This document shows, in pieces, positions 1 through 9,396 of a stretch of DNA of 64,000 bases. Made by a program: the position numbers and the translations under genes. Location of the stretch: assembly GCA_947498155.1 (NCBI GenBank), contig CANMJD010000001.1, forward strand, positions 310,001-374,000, in the 5' to 3' direction. The DNA is from an uncultured Pseudoruegeria sp. (GTDB lineage Bacteria > Pseudomonadota > Alphaproteobacteria > Rhodobacterales > Rhodobacteraceae). The first letter of the stretch is position 1. Every line of letters begins with the position of its first letter. A model generated the notes under the pieces. The model saw nothing but the letters and a program-made list of their open reading frames with translations, did not search any database and had not been told where the DNA came from.

Positions 1-470
1 CCCAATTGCGGACCGATGCAAGGTGTCCAGCCAAAAGCAAAAGCCAGACCAAGGATATAGGCCCCAAAAGCAGAGCCCCCCTGATCCCCCGCATCCAGAC
101 GCGCCTCTCGGTTTAGGAAAGGAATACGTAAAATCCCCAGAAAATGCAGCCCGAACAGGACGACAACCACACCGGAAATCTGCGCGAACACATCCTGATT
201 TTTTAGAAAAAACGCCCCGAACATCGAGGCTGTAAAACCAAGGAACAGAAACACCGTCGACAAGCCCATGACAAAAAACAGCGCCGGTATGATGGCGCTT
301 TTCGGGGCCTCGCGATCGGTCATTTCTCCCATGGTCATCCCGCCCATATAGGCCAGATAGGGGGGAACAATCGGTAAAACACAGGGGCTTAGAAAGGACA
401 GAATACCGGCCACAAGGGCGACGATCATCGCCGGAAGCAACGCCGCGTCTATGATTTCAATGCCAAACAT
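1..470 (-). CDS. ccdA: Cytochrome c biogenesis protein CcdA (partial, cut by window edge)
   Basis: The reverse strand encodes an uninterrupted membrane protein that begins at the ATG ending at 470 and runs off the left edge, so it is absent from the ORF track. The translation contains a transmembrane segment with LSFLSPCVLPIVPPYLAYMG, the hallmark first-helix cysteine motif of CcdA/DsbD. A second segment has FGWTPCIGPQLG, the partner cysteine. In the family these two membrane cysteines carry electrons from cytoplasmic thioredoxin to periplasmic thiol proteins for cytochrome c maturation. About 155 residues are visible and the C-terminal helices are missing. It is divergent from the TusA-like gene, with about 110 bases between them. 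Confidence 0.9.
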   Translation of the reverse strand, partial: MFGIEIIDAALLPAMIVALVAGILSFLSPCVLPIVPPYLAYMGGMTMGEMTDREAPKSAIIPALFFVMGLSTVFLFLGFTASMFGAFFLKNQDVFAQISGVVVVLFGLHFLGILRIPFLNREARLDAGDQGGSAFGAYILGLAFAFGWTPCIGPQL

Positions 471-581
471 GGCCGCTCCTTTGTTCTGATCCAATGCTTA
501 GCGGACCTGCGCGGCAAGGTCACGTCAACAATGGCTCACAATCCCGTGGACAAGGCAATTTCTGCCCCCTACATCTGGATC

Positions 582-809
582 ATGGATTTTGACCTTGAAA
601 TTGATGCCATTGGCCTGCTGTGCCCGCTACCGGTTTTACGTCTGCGCAAACGGATGCAACAGTTGAATGCAGGACAGATTGCCCAGCTTCTGGCCGATGA
701 TCCCGCCGCCATAATCGATGTACCGCATTTCTGCACGGAATCCGGGCATGTGTTTTTGGGCGTGACAGAGGCAGACACCCATCAGGTCTATCGCATTCGC
801 AAAACCTAA
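582..809 (+). CDS. TusA-family sulfurtransferase
   Basis: Small protein of about 75 residues of the TusA/SirA/YeeD family. The signature IGLLCPLPVLRLRKRM carries the CPxP motif, whose cysteine holds the persulfide in sulfur relay. I chose the internal ATG at 582 (MDFDLEID) because family members begin just before the DxxGxxCPxP strand; the ORF-track start at 531 adds 17 residues with no family resemblance. The role could be tRNA thiolation, molybdenum cofactor sulfuration or general sulfur transfer. Nothing nearby settles which, although the divergent ccdA also handles thiols. The gene ends before a strong bidirectional hairpin. Confidence 0.85.
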   Translation: MDFDLEIDAIGLLCPLPVLRLRKRMQQLNAGQIAQLLADDPAAIIDVPHFCTESGHVFLGVTEADTHQVYRIRKT

Positions 810-856
810 AGGCCGGTTGCTTTATTCCGGGACTGTTTCAGACGTGCCGAAAACGA

Positions 857-885
857 AAAACGCCGAGGCAATGCCCCGGCGTTTT
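857..885. terminator. Bidirectional intrinsic terminator between tusA-like gene and rne
   Basis: A 9-bp stem AAAACGCCG / CGGCGTTTT encloses a short loop. T-rich tracts follow on both strands (GTTTTGTTTTTT on plus, TTTTTCGTTTTC on minus). It lies between two convergent genes, so it can end both transcripts. Confidence 0.85.
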
Positions 886-890
886 GTTTT

Positions 891-3836
891 TTAGCCCAGT
901 GACCACCAGCCCTTGCGTTTGGGCTTGGGGGGCTCAGGATCTGCCATTTCAAGAACCGGTTCCGGTTCAGATGGCGCGGTGACCTCTTCGGCAACCGTTT
1001 CCGGTTCCAAAGCTGGCGCCACTTGCTCCGGTGCCGCGTCAGAGACCACTTCTAGCGACTCGGCAGGTGCCTCGGTTGGGGCTGCCGTAGCTTCTGGTTT
1101 GGCCTCTTCTAGCGAAACGTTGTCTTCCGTTTTGGGCTCTTCGGGCTTGGCCTCTTCAGGCTTTGCCTCTGTCGCTACAATCTCTTCCGCTTGTGGAGCG
1201 TCAGATGCCTTTTCAGCCACAACTTCCCCTTCAGCATCCGCAGACTCTGTCGGTGTTGCTTCGGTTTGTGGCTGCGCCTCTGCGACGTCGGCAACAGTGT
1301 CCAGTGTGGTTTCGGGCGCGGCGTCCGCTGCAGCTTCTACCGATGTTTCCGTAGCTGCCTCGGCAGTGGTATCGCTTTTCTTTTTGCGAGTCCGTGTACG
1401 GCGGCGTTTTGGCTTAGGTGCATCTTCCGCAGCGGCGGTCTCTGCCGTGTTCGTGGCTTCAGCAGGTTTTGCTTCGCCATCAGCTGCGGGTTTTACGGCA
1501 TCGCTGTCAGCTTTGGCCTCACCACCTTCGGCTTGAGACTGCGCCTCGCCCTCGGTGTTTTCACCAGTGCCATTCTCACCGTTGGACTCAGAATTCTGCC
1601 CACCCCGCCGACGCCGACGACGCCGACGGCGCTTTTTAGGTTGAGGCTCTTCGGTGGTGGTTTCAGGCGTTTCCTGCGCCTGTACCGGCGCTTCGCTCAC
1701 CGCTTCAGAGGCTTCCTCTTCGCGGTCCAGCTCTTCCATGATCTTTTGATCGGCGGACACAACCGGTGCAGAGGCCGGAGCCAAGACGCGGGTGGCGGTT
1801 TTGAACCGCTCCAGGGTGTAATCCGGGCTGACCAAATGCGGATCTGCTTCGATGCGCACCGACAGGCCGTAGCGTGATTCAATCTGGGCGATATGCTCGC
1901 GTTTCTGGTTCATCATGAAATTGGCGATGCCAACAGGTGCTTTGATCAGTACCTCACGAGAGCGGCGGCGCACGCCTTCTTCTTCCAACTGACGCAGGAT
2001 CGACAGGGCCAGATTGTCATCGGACCGGATCAGACCGGTGCCGTGACAGGCCGAACACGGCTGTGTTGTGGCCTCGATCATGCCCGGGCGCAGACGCTGA
2101 CGGCTCATTTCCATCAGACCAAAGCCGGAAATCCGGCCCACCTGAATGCGGGCGCGATCCGATTTCAGCTTGTCTTTCATCCGTTTTTCAACGGCTGAAT
2201 TGTTTTTACGCTCTTCCATGTCGATGAAATCGATCACGATCAGACCAGCCAGATCGCGCAGGCGCAACTGACGGGCCACTTCCTCGGCGGCTTCAAGGTT
2301 GGTTTTCAGCGCCGTATCTTCGATGCTGCCTTCCTTGGTCGCCCGACCGGAGTTCACGTCAATCGCCACAAGGGCTTCGGTCACGCCGATCACGATGTAG
2401 CCACCGGATTTCAACTGAACCGTCGGATTGAACATGCCGCCCAGATAGGTTTCGACCTGATAGCGTGCAAACAGCGGCAGCTGTTCGTTATACTGTTTCA
2501 CGTTTTTGGCATGGGACGGCATGATCATTTTCATGAAGTCCTTGGCCACGCGATAACCTGCCGCCCCTTCGACGAATACTTCGTCGATTTCACGATTATA
2601 CAAATCGCGAATGGAGCGTTTGATCAGGTTGCCCTCTTCGTAGATTTTAGCGGGCGCAATGGATTGCAGCGTCAGGGCGCGGATTTGCTCCCACATACGT
2701 TGCAGATATTCATAGTCGCGCTTGATCTCAGATTTAGTCCGTTTCGCACCGGCGGTGCGAATGATCAAACCAGCGCCATCGGGCACATCGATCTCATTGG
2801 CGATGTCTTTAAGCTTCTTGCGGTCCACTGCATTGGTGATTTTACGCGAAATACCACCACCGCGGGCGGTGTTAGGCATTAATACGCAATAGCGACCGGC
2901 CAGAGACAGATAGGTTGTCAGCGCTGCACCTTTGTTGCCGCGCTCTTCTTTGACCACCTGCACCAGCAGAATTTGACGGACCTTGATGACTTCCTGAATT
3001 TTATACCGGCGCGCACGCGGTTTGCGCGGGCGGCGGATTTCTTCGGTCACATCATCGTCGGCAACGGATTCAATCGAATCGTCTTTTTCGGTCGCATCCA
3101 GTTTGTCGTCTTCTTCGTCGTCTTCGTCGGGAGCCTCTGTATCGTCAGAACCCGTCAGAGACTCTGTCGGTGTCTCTGTTGCGCTGTCTTCAACAGCAGC
3201 AGAATCGGCAACTTCGGTCGCTTCTGCGGCCTGCGCTGGCTGTTCAACCTCTGCCTGTGTCTCCACTTGGGAAGTCTCAGCTGCGTCTTCTTCGCCCGCC
3301 GCAGGGGTCTCGATCGGCGTTTCGCCAACCAATTCCATCGGTGAGCTGCCTTCGATGCCGTCATCGACATCAATGTCGACAACATCCATACCCGGAATCA
3401 CAGAAGAACCCGCCTCAGGCTTTTCAGCCGCAACCTCTTTGGTTTCAACCACATCATCGGTTTTTGTTTCAGCCGCCTTAGAGCGCGAACGAGACCGGGA
3501 CCGACGTTTGGGCTTGGGCTTTTCGTCTTCTTCCTGCTGGGCTTTCACATAGGCGCGTTCTTCGGCCAACAAGGCCTCTCGATCGGCAACTGGAATCTGG
3601 TAGTAATCCGGATGGATCTCGGAAAACGCCAGAAAACCGTGGCGATTGCCACCGTAATCAACAAACGCCGCCTGCAGCGATGGTTCGACCCGTGTAACTT
3701 TTGCTAGATAGATGTTGCCAGCAAGCTGGCGTTTGTTTTCGGATTCAAAGTCAAATTCCTCAACTTTATTTCCGTCAACCACCACAACGCGGGTTTCTTC
3801 CGCGTGGGTGGCGTCGATGAGCATTTTCTTAGCCAT
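891..3836 (-). CDS. rne: Ribonuclease E/G family endoribonuclease
   Basis: RNase E, the central endoribonuclease of RNA decay and rRNA/tRNA processing. The start is the ATG ending at 3836 (MAKKMLIDATHAEETRV), which matches family N-termini; the 31 extra residues in the ORF track have no resemblance. The product is about 981 residues. The S1 domain is split by a roughly 190-residue acidic, Ala/Glu-rich insert (residues about 100-290, opening with KRRSRSRSRSK). Catalytic metal-site aspartates are in VAIDVNSGRATKE and IVIDFIDMEE. The zinc link is CSACHGTG. The C-terminal third is low complexity with a long arginine run (KKRRRRRRRRRRGG) and acidic/Ala repeats, as expected for the disordered RNA- and degradosome-binding tail. 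Many shadow ORFs opposite this gene are artefacts of its repetitive codons. Confidence 0.96.
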   Translation of the reverse strand: MAKKMLIDATHAEETRVVVVDGNKVEEFDFESENKRQLAGNIYLAKVTRVEPSLQAAFVDYGGNRHGFLAFSEIHPDYYQIPVADREALLAEERAYVKAQQEEDEKPKPKRRSRSRSRSKAAETKTDDVVETKEVAAEKPEAGSSVIPGMDVVDIDVDDGIEGSSPMELVGETPIETPAAGEEDAAETSQVETQAEVEQPAQAAEATEVADSAAVEDSATETPTESLTGSDDTEAPDEDDEEDDKLDATEKDDSIESVADDDVTEEIRRPRKPRARRYKIQEVIKVRQILLVQVVKEERGNKGAALTTYLSLAGRYCVLMPNTARGGGISRKITNAVDRKKLKDIANEIDVPDGAGLIIRTAGAKRTKSEIKRDYEYLQRMWEQIRALTLQSIAPAKIYEEGNLIKRSIRDLYNREIDEVFVEGAAGYRVAKDFMKMIMPSHAKNVKQYNEQLPLFARYQVETYLGGMFNPTVQLKSGGYIVIGVTEALVAIDVNSGRATKEGSIEDTALKTNLEAAEEVARQLRLRDLAGLIVIDFIDMEERKNNSAVEKRMKDKLKSDRARIQVGRISGFGLMEMSRQRLRPGMIEATTQPCSACHGTGLIRSDDNLALSILRQLEEEGVRRRSREVLIKAPVGIANFMMNQKREHIAQIESRYGLSVRIEADPHLVSPDYTLERFKTATRVLAPASAPVVSADQKIMEELDREEEASEAVSEAPVQAQETPETTTEEPQPKKRRRRRRRRRGGQNSESNGENGTGENTEGEAQSQAEGGEAKADSDAVKPAADGEAKPAEATNTAETAAAEDAPKPKRRRTRTRKKKSDTTAEAATETSVEAAADAAPETTLDTVADVAEAQPQTEATPTESADAEGEVVAEKASDAPQAEEIVATEAKPEEAKPEEPKTEDNVSLEEAKPEATAAPTEAPAESLEVVSDAAPEQVAPALEPETVAEEVTAPSEPEPVLEMADPEPPKPKRKGWWSLG

Positions 3837-4238
3837 TTTATCTCTTTGCACGCCGGCAATCGTCTGGCCCCTGGCGGAGCAAGTCGGTGCGGGTGGTGTC
3901 TTGTAAGGGCGACATTGGACGGCACACAACCGGCATTTACGGCCAAACTGGCCGCTTCTGCTCGTGTATTTCGTGTTGCGCGTCGCATCGCGTTTCTTCC
4001 TGAACGCCCGAAGGCGTCAATCAATCGCCCGGCGCTAAAAGGCGTCGCGGGCACATACGGGGGGTTATAAAAACCCTTTCTGACCGGTCCTGTCGCGTCG
4101 CGTTCCATTCGGAGAGGCGTCCAGATCACCGGAAAAACTCACGGGCGTTTTTGGTTTCAAACACAATACGCCGTATCGATGACATTAAGGGCAGTGGTTG
4201 GGAAAAGACAATGGCGAAAATTGTCCACAGGGCAAATC
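3837..4238 (-). promoter_or_regulatory. Long leader/promoter region of rne
   Basis: About 400 bases upstream of rne contain no gene I can support; the short ORFs here have no recognisable features. Long 5' leaders used for autoregulation are known for rne in other bacteria, so this may be a leader plus promoter. I see no specific promoter or conserved hairpin, so the assignment is inference from position and length. Confidence 0.35.
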
Positions 4239-4265
4239 GGGGGCATTTAGCGGATGAATGCCCCC
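4239..4265 (-). terminator. Hairpin terminator downstream of dctD
   Basis: An 8-bp stem GGGGGCAT / ATGCCCCC lies just after the dctD stop codon. The T tract on the minus strand is weak, so termination may be imperfect. Confidence 0.55.
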
Positions 4266-4277
4266 TTTCAGAGCTTC

Positions 4278-5609
4278 CTAAAGATAGTCAGAGCGCTGCA
4301 ATCCGTATTTCGCCATCTTTTCATTCAAGGTCCGGCGCGGAAGACACAGCTCATCCATCACACTGACAATAGAGCCTTTATGACGGCGCATGGTGTTATC
4401 GATCAACATGCGCTCAAAGGCTTCGACATATTCCTTGAGAGGCTTGCCTTCGGTGGTCATCACCGGCTGCATGTCTTCGGTATCGGCCATCAAGAGCGAG
4501 GTAATCGACCCCGTGCCCCGCCGGTTTTGCAGCACCGCGCGTTCGACCAGATTGATCAACTGCCGCACATTCCCCGGCCAGGGAGCTTGCAACAACTGCG
4601 CGGCCTCTTGGGCGGACACTTCCGGTGTTTCACAGCCATATTCATCGGCGAATTGTTCAGCCAGACGGGTAAAGAGCGTCAGGATATCCTCGCCCCGCTG
4701 GCGCAGGGGGGGCAGTGTAATCTTTAACGCGGCAAGGCGATAGAACAGATCGGGGCGCAACACGCTTTCACAGGTTTTGCCCTGTTCCTGCAGATTGGAA
4801 ATCGCCACGATACGGGTTTCTGCCGGATTGCCTTGTTCATTGATATAGCTCAGCAAACGCGCTTGATTCTGCTCGCTTAAGGCTTCGATGTCCTCAAGCA
4901 CTAAAGTGCCTCCGCGCGTTGCCTCTACCAAGGGAAGCTGTGCATCATCATCGACGGGGCCAAACAGACGTTTGCCCAATTCATCGTCTTCCAATGCCGC
5001 ACAGGACTGAACGGTGAATTTTTTCCCTGCCCGCGAACCCACCGCATGCAGCGCATGAGCGACCAAGGTTTTACCGGTGCCGGTTTCGCCGTCGATCAGC
5101 ACATGGCCATCGGCCTGCCCCAGATCAAGGATATCCTCGCGCAGACGATCCATCACCGGCGAGGTACCGATCAGCTTTTTCATCACCGCATCACCATCGC
5201 CCAATTCCTTGCGCAACGCACGGCTGTCCAGAGTATGCCGCCGCGCCAGCGTGGCCTTTTTGGACAATTCGGTCATGTTGTCAGGGTTGAACGGCTTTTC
5301 CAGAAAATCAAAAGCCCCCAGGCGCATCGCCTCTACGGCCATGGGCACATCACCGTGGCCAGTGATCATGATCACTGGCAGCGCGCTGTCGATCCCCATC
5401 AGACGTTTCAAAAACTGCATCCCGTCCATGCCGGGCATGCGGATGTCGCTGACCACAATGCCCGGATATTCCGACGACATTGCCTTTAGCGCATCTTCGG
5501 CGCTGGCAAAGGTTTCGGTGTCAAATCCGGACAGGGCCAGCCATTGGCTGATCGACTGCCGCATGTCCTGTTCATCGTCTACGATCGCAATTTTCATAGC
5601 TTGCGCCAT
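4278..5609 (-). CDS. dctD: C4-dicarboxylate response regulator DctD-like, lacking the GAFTGA loop
   Basis: NtrC-family response regulator of 443 residues, partner of the adjacent sensor. The receiver domain is at residues 5-120, with acidic pocket VDDEQD, phosphoacceptor D55 (VVSDIRMPGMDG) and the conserved lysine in EKPFNPD. The AAA+ domain spans about 145-370 with Walker A GETGTGKT, and a Fis-type helix-turn-helix is at the end (LPRRTLNEKMAKYGL). The sigma-54 contact loop is missing: after RLFG comes PVDDDAQLPLVEATRGGTLVLED, with no GAFTGA, and the Walker B region reads LVLEDIE rather than the usual LFLDEIG. It therefore probably does not activate sigma-54 RNA polymerase in the normal way. 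The ATG has GAGG six bases upstream; dctB ends six bases before it, so the pair is one operon. Confidence 0.88.
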   Translation of the reverse strand: MAQAMKIAIVDDEQDMRQSISQWLALSGFDTETFASAEDALKAMSSEYPGIVVSDIRMPGMDGMQFLKRLMGIDSALPVIMITGHGDVPMAVEAMRLGAFDFLEKPFNPDNMTELSKKATLARRHTLDSRALRKELGDGDAVMKKLIGTSPVMDRLREDILDLGQADGHVLIDGETGTGKTLVAHALHAVGSRAGKKFTVQSCAALEDDELGKRLFGPVDDDAQLPLVEATRGGTLVLEDIEALSEQNQARLLSYINEQGNPAETRIVAISNLQEQGKTCESVLRPDLFYRLAALKITLPPLRQRGEDILTLFTRLAEQFADEYGCETPEVSAQEAAQLLQAPWPGNVRQLINLVERAVLQNRRGTGSITSLLMADTEDMQPVMTTEGKPLKEYVEAFERMLIDNTMRRHKGSIVSVMDELCLPRRTLNEKMAKYGLQRSDYL

Positions 5610-5615
5610 ATGGCC

Positions 5616-7373
5616 TCACTCGGCTGCTTCAATTTCTTCGCTCAATATGGGGAGCTTCACTTCAAATACAGCCCCCTCCTCCTGTCCGTTCCGTGCCGTC
5701 AGTCGACCACCCAGATCCGACACAATCCCCGAAGAGATCGCCAGTCCCAAGCCAACCCCGTCGCCCGGCTGTTTGGTGGTGTAAAACGGCTCAAACAAGG
5801 CATCCAGATCCTCGATCCCGATGCCGTTGTCGCGCACCGACAGGGTTGCGGTCTCTCCGGCGGACAGAAGAATTTCGATTTCCGGATCGGCCACGCCCCG
5901 CGTCGCATCCAGCGCGTTGCGGAACAGGTTGATAATCACCTGTTCCAGCCGCACCCGATCCGCCATCACCATGACCGGCTCGGCGGGAATTGATTTTGTA
6001 ATCTTCACCTGTCGACTACGCAACTGTGGCTCCATCATCGACAGCGCCGAGAGCACGGCCTCTCGGGTATCGACCGGCACCAGTTGATCGCCACTTTTAC
6101 GGGCATAGCTTTTGAGCTGTTTGGTGATCGCCCCCATGCGCTCGATCAGATCATCGATCCGCTGAAACGACGCCACGGCCTCTTCGGGGCGCTTGCGCTG
6201 CATCAACAGTTTGGCCCCGGCCAGATAGGTTTTCATCGCTGCCAAAGGCTGGTTCAATTCATGGCTGACCGCGGCTGACATTTCACCAAGTGCGGCCAGT
6301 TTAGAGGATTGCGCCAAGGTCTGTTCGGCAACCTCAAGGCTTTTTTCCACCCGCCGGCGTTCGCTGACCTCGCGCTGCAACCGTTGGTTCAAATTGCGTA
6401 GCTCTGCGGATTCCTGTTGGAAAATCAAAGACCGGATCTGGGCTTTCCGGCTCACCAGATAAAAGGCAATCGCCAGTAACATGGCAAAGCCCATGATTTC
6501 CAGCGCCAGCACCCCGTTCACCCGTTCACGCACCGAATTATAGGTGGTGAACGAAGTCATCCGCCATCCCTGAAACGGGATACGCGTTTCCAGCCGCATC
6601 ATGCTGTCGCCCTGCAAATAGGCCTCTACCGGCAAGGAAGACCAATCGGTTGTGGCCCGCAAGGCGCGCACGATGGCCGACGGGGCGGAAAGCTCTGCCA
6701 AGGCTTCGATCTCTGTGCGGCCCCGCCAGCGCGGTTCGGTCGCAAGAATCACCACGCCTTCGCTGTCTGTAACAAGCACCGCATCCGAAATGCTCGACCA
6801 TGTCGATTCGAACTTGCGCAGATCAACCCCGACCACAATTACGCCGATGGCAGGCCCCGAAGCCTCCATCCGGCGGGAATAAGCAAAATCGGTGGCCCCG
6901 GTATCAAGCCGCGTGGCGGTAAACACCGTATCGTTGGAACGCAGCGCTTCAAAGTAGTAGGCCTCATTGGCAAAATTGCTGCCGATCAAGTTGCGATCAG
7001 AAGAGGCCACGACTCGCCCGCCTTGGTCCAGCAACATCAACGACCCGATGTCGATTTGATCGGCATAGGTAATCAGCCGCTGCGAGCTTTGGGAAAAATC
7101 GCCGGAATTCAGCGCCCCGATCAGGGAAGGATCACGGGCCAGAAGCTGGGGCACAATGGCGTTGCGGCGCAATTCACTCAGCAGGTTGCCGGAATAAAGC
7201 GCCTGCCTGACCTGCGACGTGTTGCGGGTGGTTTCGGTATAGCGTTCGGTCAGAAACAGATTGGTGAACCAAATCACCGAAATCGCCAAGACAACAAAGA
7301 CCAGCACCGCAACGCGCGCGCGCCATGTGGTTTTGCTTTCCTGAATGTTGTCTGAATCCGTAGTCAACGCCAT
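5616..7373 (-). CDS. dctB: C4-dicarboxylate sensor histidine kinase DctB-like
   Basis: Membrane sensor kinase of about 585 residues. An N-terminal transmembrane helix (VAVLVFVVLAISVIWFTNLF) precedes a periplasmic double-PAS/CACHE-type region of about 240 residues. A second helix (IMGFAMLLAIAFYLVS), a coiled-coil linker and the kinase core follow. The H box is GEMSAAVSHELNQPLAAMKT, and N and G boxes are visible (LFRNALDA, VRDNGIGI, GVGLGLAISSGI). In the family it senses succinate, malate or fumarate and phosphorylates DctD. I chose the ATG at 7373 (MALTTDSD) because the ORF-track start is TTG. No dctPQM or dctA transporter is visible, so the dicarboxylate assignment rests on family resemblance. 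Confidence 0.85.
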   Translation of the reverse strand: MALTTDSDNIQESKTTWRARVAVLVFVVLAISVIWFTNLFLTERYTETTRNTSQVRQALYSGNLLSELRRNAIVPQLLARDPSLIGALNSGDFSQSSQRLITYADQIDIGSLMLLDQGGRVVASSDRNLIGSNFANEAYYFEALRSNDTVFTATRLDTGATDFAYSRRMEASGPAIGVIVVGVDLRKFESTWSSISDAVLVTDSEGVVILATEPRWRGRTEIEALAELSAPSAIVRALRATTDWSSLPVEAYLQGDSMMRLETRIPFQGWRMTSFTTYNSVRERVNGVLALEIMGFAMLLAIAFYLVSRKAQIRSLIFQQESAELRNLNQRLQREVSERRRVEKSLEVAEQTLAQSSKLAALGEMSAAVSHELNQPLAAMKTYLAGAKLLMQRKRPEEAVASFQRIDDLIERMGAITKQLKSYARKSGDQLVPVDTREAVLSALSMMEPQLRSRQVKITKSIPAEPVMVMADRVRLEQVIINLFRNALDATRGVADPEIEILLSAGETATLSVRDNGIGIEDLDALFEPFYTTKQPGDGVGLGLAISSGIVSDLGGRLTARNGQEEGAVFEVKLPILSEEIEAAE

Positions 7374-7417
7374 GCCCAAGTCTACGTCGCCCGCAAAGGG
7401 GCGACAAGCGCAAGGGG

Positions 7418-8086
7418 CTAAGCTACTGCCATCTCTTCCAAAAGCGAGCGGAAAAGCGCCGCCCCGTCGGTGCCACCATGGCCATCATCCGCCGCCCGCT
7501 CCGGATGGGGCATCATGCCCAGCACCCGACGGTTTTCTGACAGGATACCAGCAATATCCGCGGTCGAACCATTTGGATTGTCGCCATAGGTAAAGGCCAC
7601 ACGATCCTCTGCCTGAAGCTGGGTAATGACTTCGGAATCGGCGGTGTAGTTACCGTCATGGTGGGCAATCGGGATCATGATTTCCGACCCCTTTTCATAG
7701 CGCGCGGTAAAGGCGCTATCGGCTGTGGCCACGGTAAGCGGTACAGATTTGCAGATATATTTCAGGCCAGCATTACGCAGCAGCGCACCGGGCAAAAGAC
7801 CGGTTTCCGTCAACACCTGAAAGCCGTTACAGACGCCAAAGACGTATCCGCCCTTATTGGCAAATTCCACCACCGATTTACAGATCGGTGACTGAGCCGC
7901 AATCGCCCCGCAGCGCAGGTAATCGCCAAATGAAAAACCGCCGGGAACGCCGATAAAATCCAGCCCCGAAGGCAAGGCGGTTTCCTTGTGCCACACCATG
8001 GTGACATCTGCACCTGCAGCCTTGAGCGCAACGGCAAGATCACGGTCGCAGTTGGACCCGGGGAAAACAATGACGGCGGCTTTCAT
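7418..8086 (-). CDS. purQ: Phosphoribosylformylglycinamidine synthase subunit PurQ
   Basis: Glutaminase subunit (222 residues) of FGAM synthase, which supplies ammonia to convert FGAR to FGAM in purine synthesis. It has the class I amidotransferase fold with oxyanion motif [15 protein letters not shown], nucleophile cysteine in [10 protein letters not shown] and catalytic His/Glu in MMPHPERA. It begins [16 protein letters not shown], as family members do. It belongs to a same-strand purC-purS-purQ group; the large subunit purL is not in the window. Confidence 0.97.
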   Translation of the reverse strand: MKAAVIVFPGSNCDRDLAVALKAAGADVTMVWHKETALPSGLDFIGVPGGFSFGDYLRCGAIAAQSPICKSVVEFANKGGYVFGVCNGFQVLTETGLLPGALLRNAGLKYICKSVPLTVATADSAFTARYEKGSEIMIPIAHHDGNYTADSEVITQLQAEDRVAFTYGDNPNGSTADIAGILSENRRVLGMMPHPERAADDGHGGTDGAALFRSLLEEMAVA

Positions 8087-8172
8087 ATCAGCAGATCTTT
8101 CTTATCGCGGCACCACGCAAAGGCAGCGCCCCTGCAAAATAATTGGTCAGGGACAGGCCCGACCAAACTGTT

Positions 8173-8412
8173 TCAGACCAATTCGACGGTGTAGCTTTCG
8201 ATCACCGTATTGGCCAAGAGCTTTTCACACATCTGGGTCACAGAAGCCTTAGCGGCCTCGGCGTCGGTTTCTGCCAGATCAAGCTCGATCACCTTGCCTT
8301 GACGCACACCGTCAACGCCCTCAAACCCCAAGGTCCCCAGCGCATGGCGCACCGCATCCCCCTGCGGGTCCAGAACACCGTTTTTCAGCATGACATGTAC
8401 ACGGGCTTTCAT
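8173..8412 (-). CDS. purS: Phosphoribosylformylglycinamidine synthase subunit PurS
   Basis: Small structural subunit (about 79 residues) that bridges PurQ and the small form of PurL. The start is the ATG ending at 8412 (MKARVHVMLKNGVLDPQG), which carries the invariant LKxGVLDPQG motif; the 22 upstream residues in the ORF track are spurious. It lies between purC and purQ with short gaps, consistent with co-transcription. Its presence implies the three-part FGAM synthase found in alphaproteobacteria and Gram-positives. Confidence 0.96.
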   Translation of the reverse strand: MKARVHVMLKNGVLDPQGDAVRHALGTLGFEGVDGVRQGKVIELDLAETDAEAAKASVTQMCEKLLANTVIESYTVELV

Positions 8413-8474
8413 CGTTTTCGCTTCCTTGCAAACTGCAGGACCTGCCCCGCCAGCGGCGGAGAGGTCCGGTTCAT

Positions 8475-9236
8475 TCAATTGACCAAAGTCGGTTTGGATC
8501 CGTTACCGGGCTTGTTGGGCATCACGCCAAGACGGCGGGCCACTTCGGAATAGGCATCGGCCAGATTGCCAAGATCGCGCCGGAACACGTCCTTGTCCAG
8601 TTTCTGACCTGTTTCATTATCCCACAAACGACAGCTGTCGGGGCTGATTTCATCGGCGACAATCAAACGCTGGAAATCACCTTCCCAAACGCGGCCGATT
8701 TCAATTTTGAAATCGATCAATTTGATCCCGACCCCATGCATCACGCCGGACATGTAATCATTGACCCGCAACGCGATGGCGATGATATCATCCAGTTCCT
8801 GCTGCGTGGCCCAGCCAAAGGCGATGATGTATTCTTCGGGCACCAGCGGATCGCCAAGATTGTCATCTTTATACGAAAACTCGACAATCGGGCGCGGCAG
8901 CTGTGTGCCCTCTTCGATTCCCAGGCGTTTGGACATGGACCCGGCAGCAAAATTGCGCACGATCACTTCCAGCGGCACAATCTCAGCAGAGCGGCACAGC
9001 TGTTCGCGCATGTTCAGACGGCGGATGAAATGCGTCGGCACCCCAATATTGGCCAAACCGGTCATGAAAAACTCGGACAGGCGATTGTTCAAAACGCCTT
9101 TGCCATCAATGACGCTCCGCTTTTCCGCGTTGAACGCCGTGGCATCATCCTTGAAATATTGCACGATGGTGCCGGGCTCCGGGCCTTCGTACAGGATTTT
9201 TGCTTTGCCTTCGTACAGCATTTTACGGCGTGCCAT
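8475..9236 (-). CDS. purC: Phosphoribosylaminoimidazole-succinocarboxamide synthase
   Basis: SAICAR synthetase of about 253 residues joins aspartate to CAIR in the purine pathway. It begins [18 protein letters not shown], the ATP-binding strand of the family; that ATG is preferred over the ORF-track start nine codons upstream. Further motifs are [28 protein letters not shown] and [14 protein letters not shown]. First gene of the purC-purS-purQ group. Confidence 0.97.
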   Translation of the reverse strand: MARRKMLYEGKAKILYEGPEPGTIVQYFKDDATAFNAEKRSVIDGKGVLNNRLSEFFMTGLANIGVPTHFIRRLNMREQLCRSAEIVPLEVIVRNFAAGSMSKRLGIEEGTQLPRPIVEFSYKDDNLGDPLVPEEYIIAFGWATQQELDDIIAIALRVNDYMSGVMHGVGIKLIDFKIEIGRVWEGDFQRLIVADEISPDSCRLWDNETGQKLDKDVFRRDLGNLADAYSEVARRLGVMPNKPGNGSKPTLVN

Positions 9237-9396
9237 TTTGTCTCCGATCCAATAGAGGGACATGTGAGTCCCCCCTTTAATCGCGCCCTATACGCCATGG
9301 TGAGAATTGTCGCAAGAAGCGCAATCCCCTTGCGACGATCCGTTACGATTGCCATATATAGGTCAACAGAGACCCAAACCCCCTTGAGGTGACACT

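Noticed and set aside
913-3552. Several long plus-strand ORFs opposite rne
   Set aside because: They are serine/alanine or leucine-rich shadows of the repetitive acidic and basic codons of RNase E and have no start context or domain.
4151-4366. 71-residue ORF between rne and dctD
   Set aside because: It spans the dctD terminator and end of dctD antisense and has no recognisable feature.
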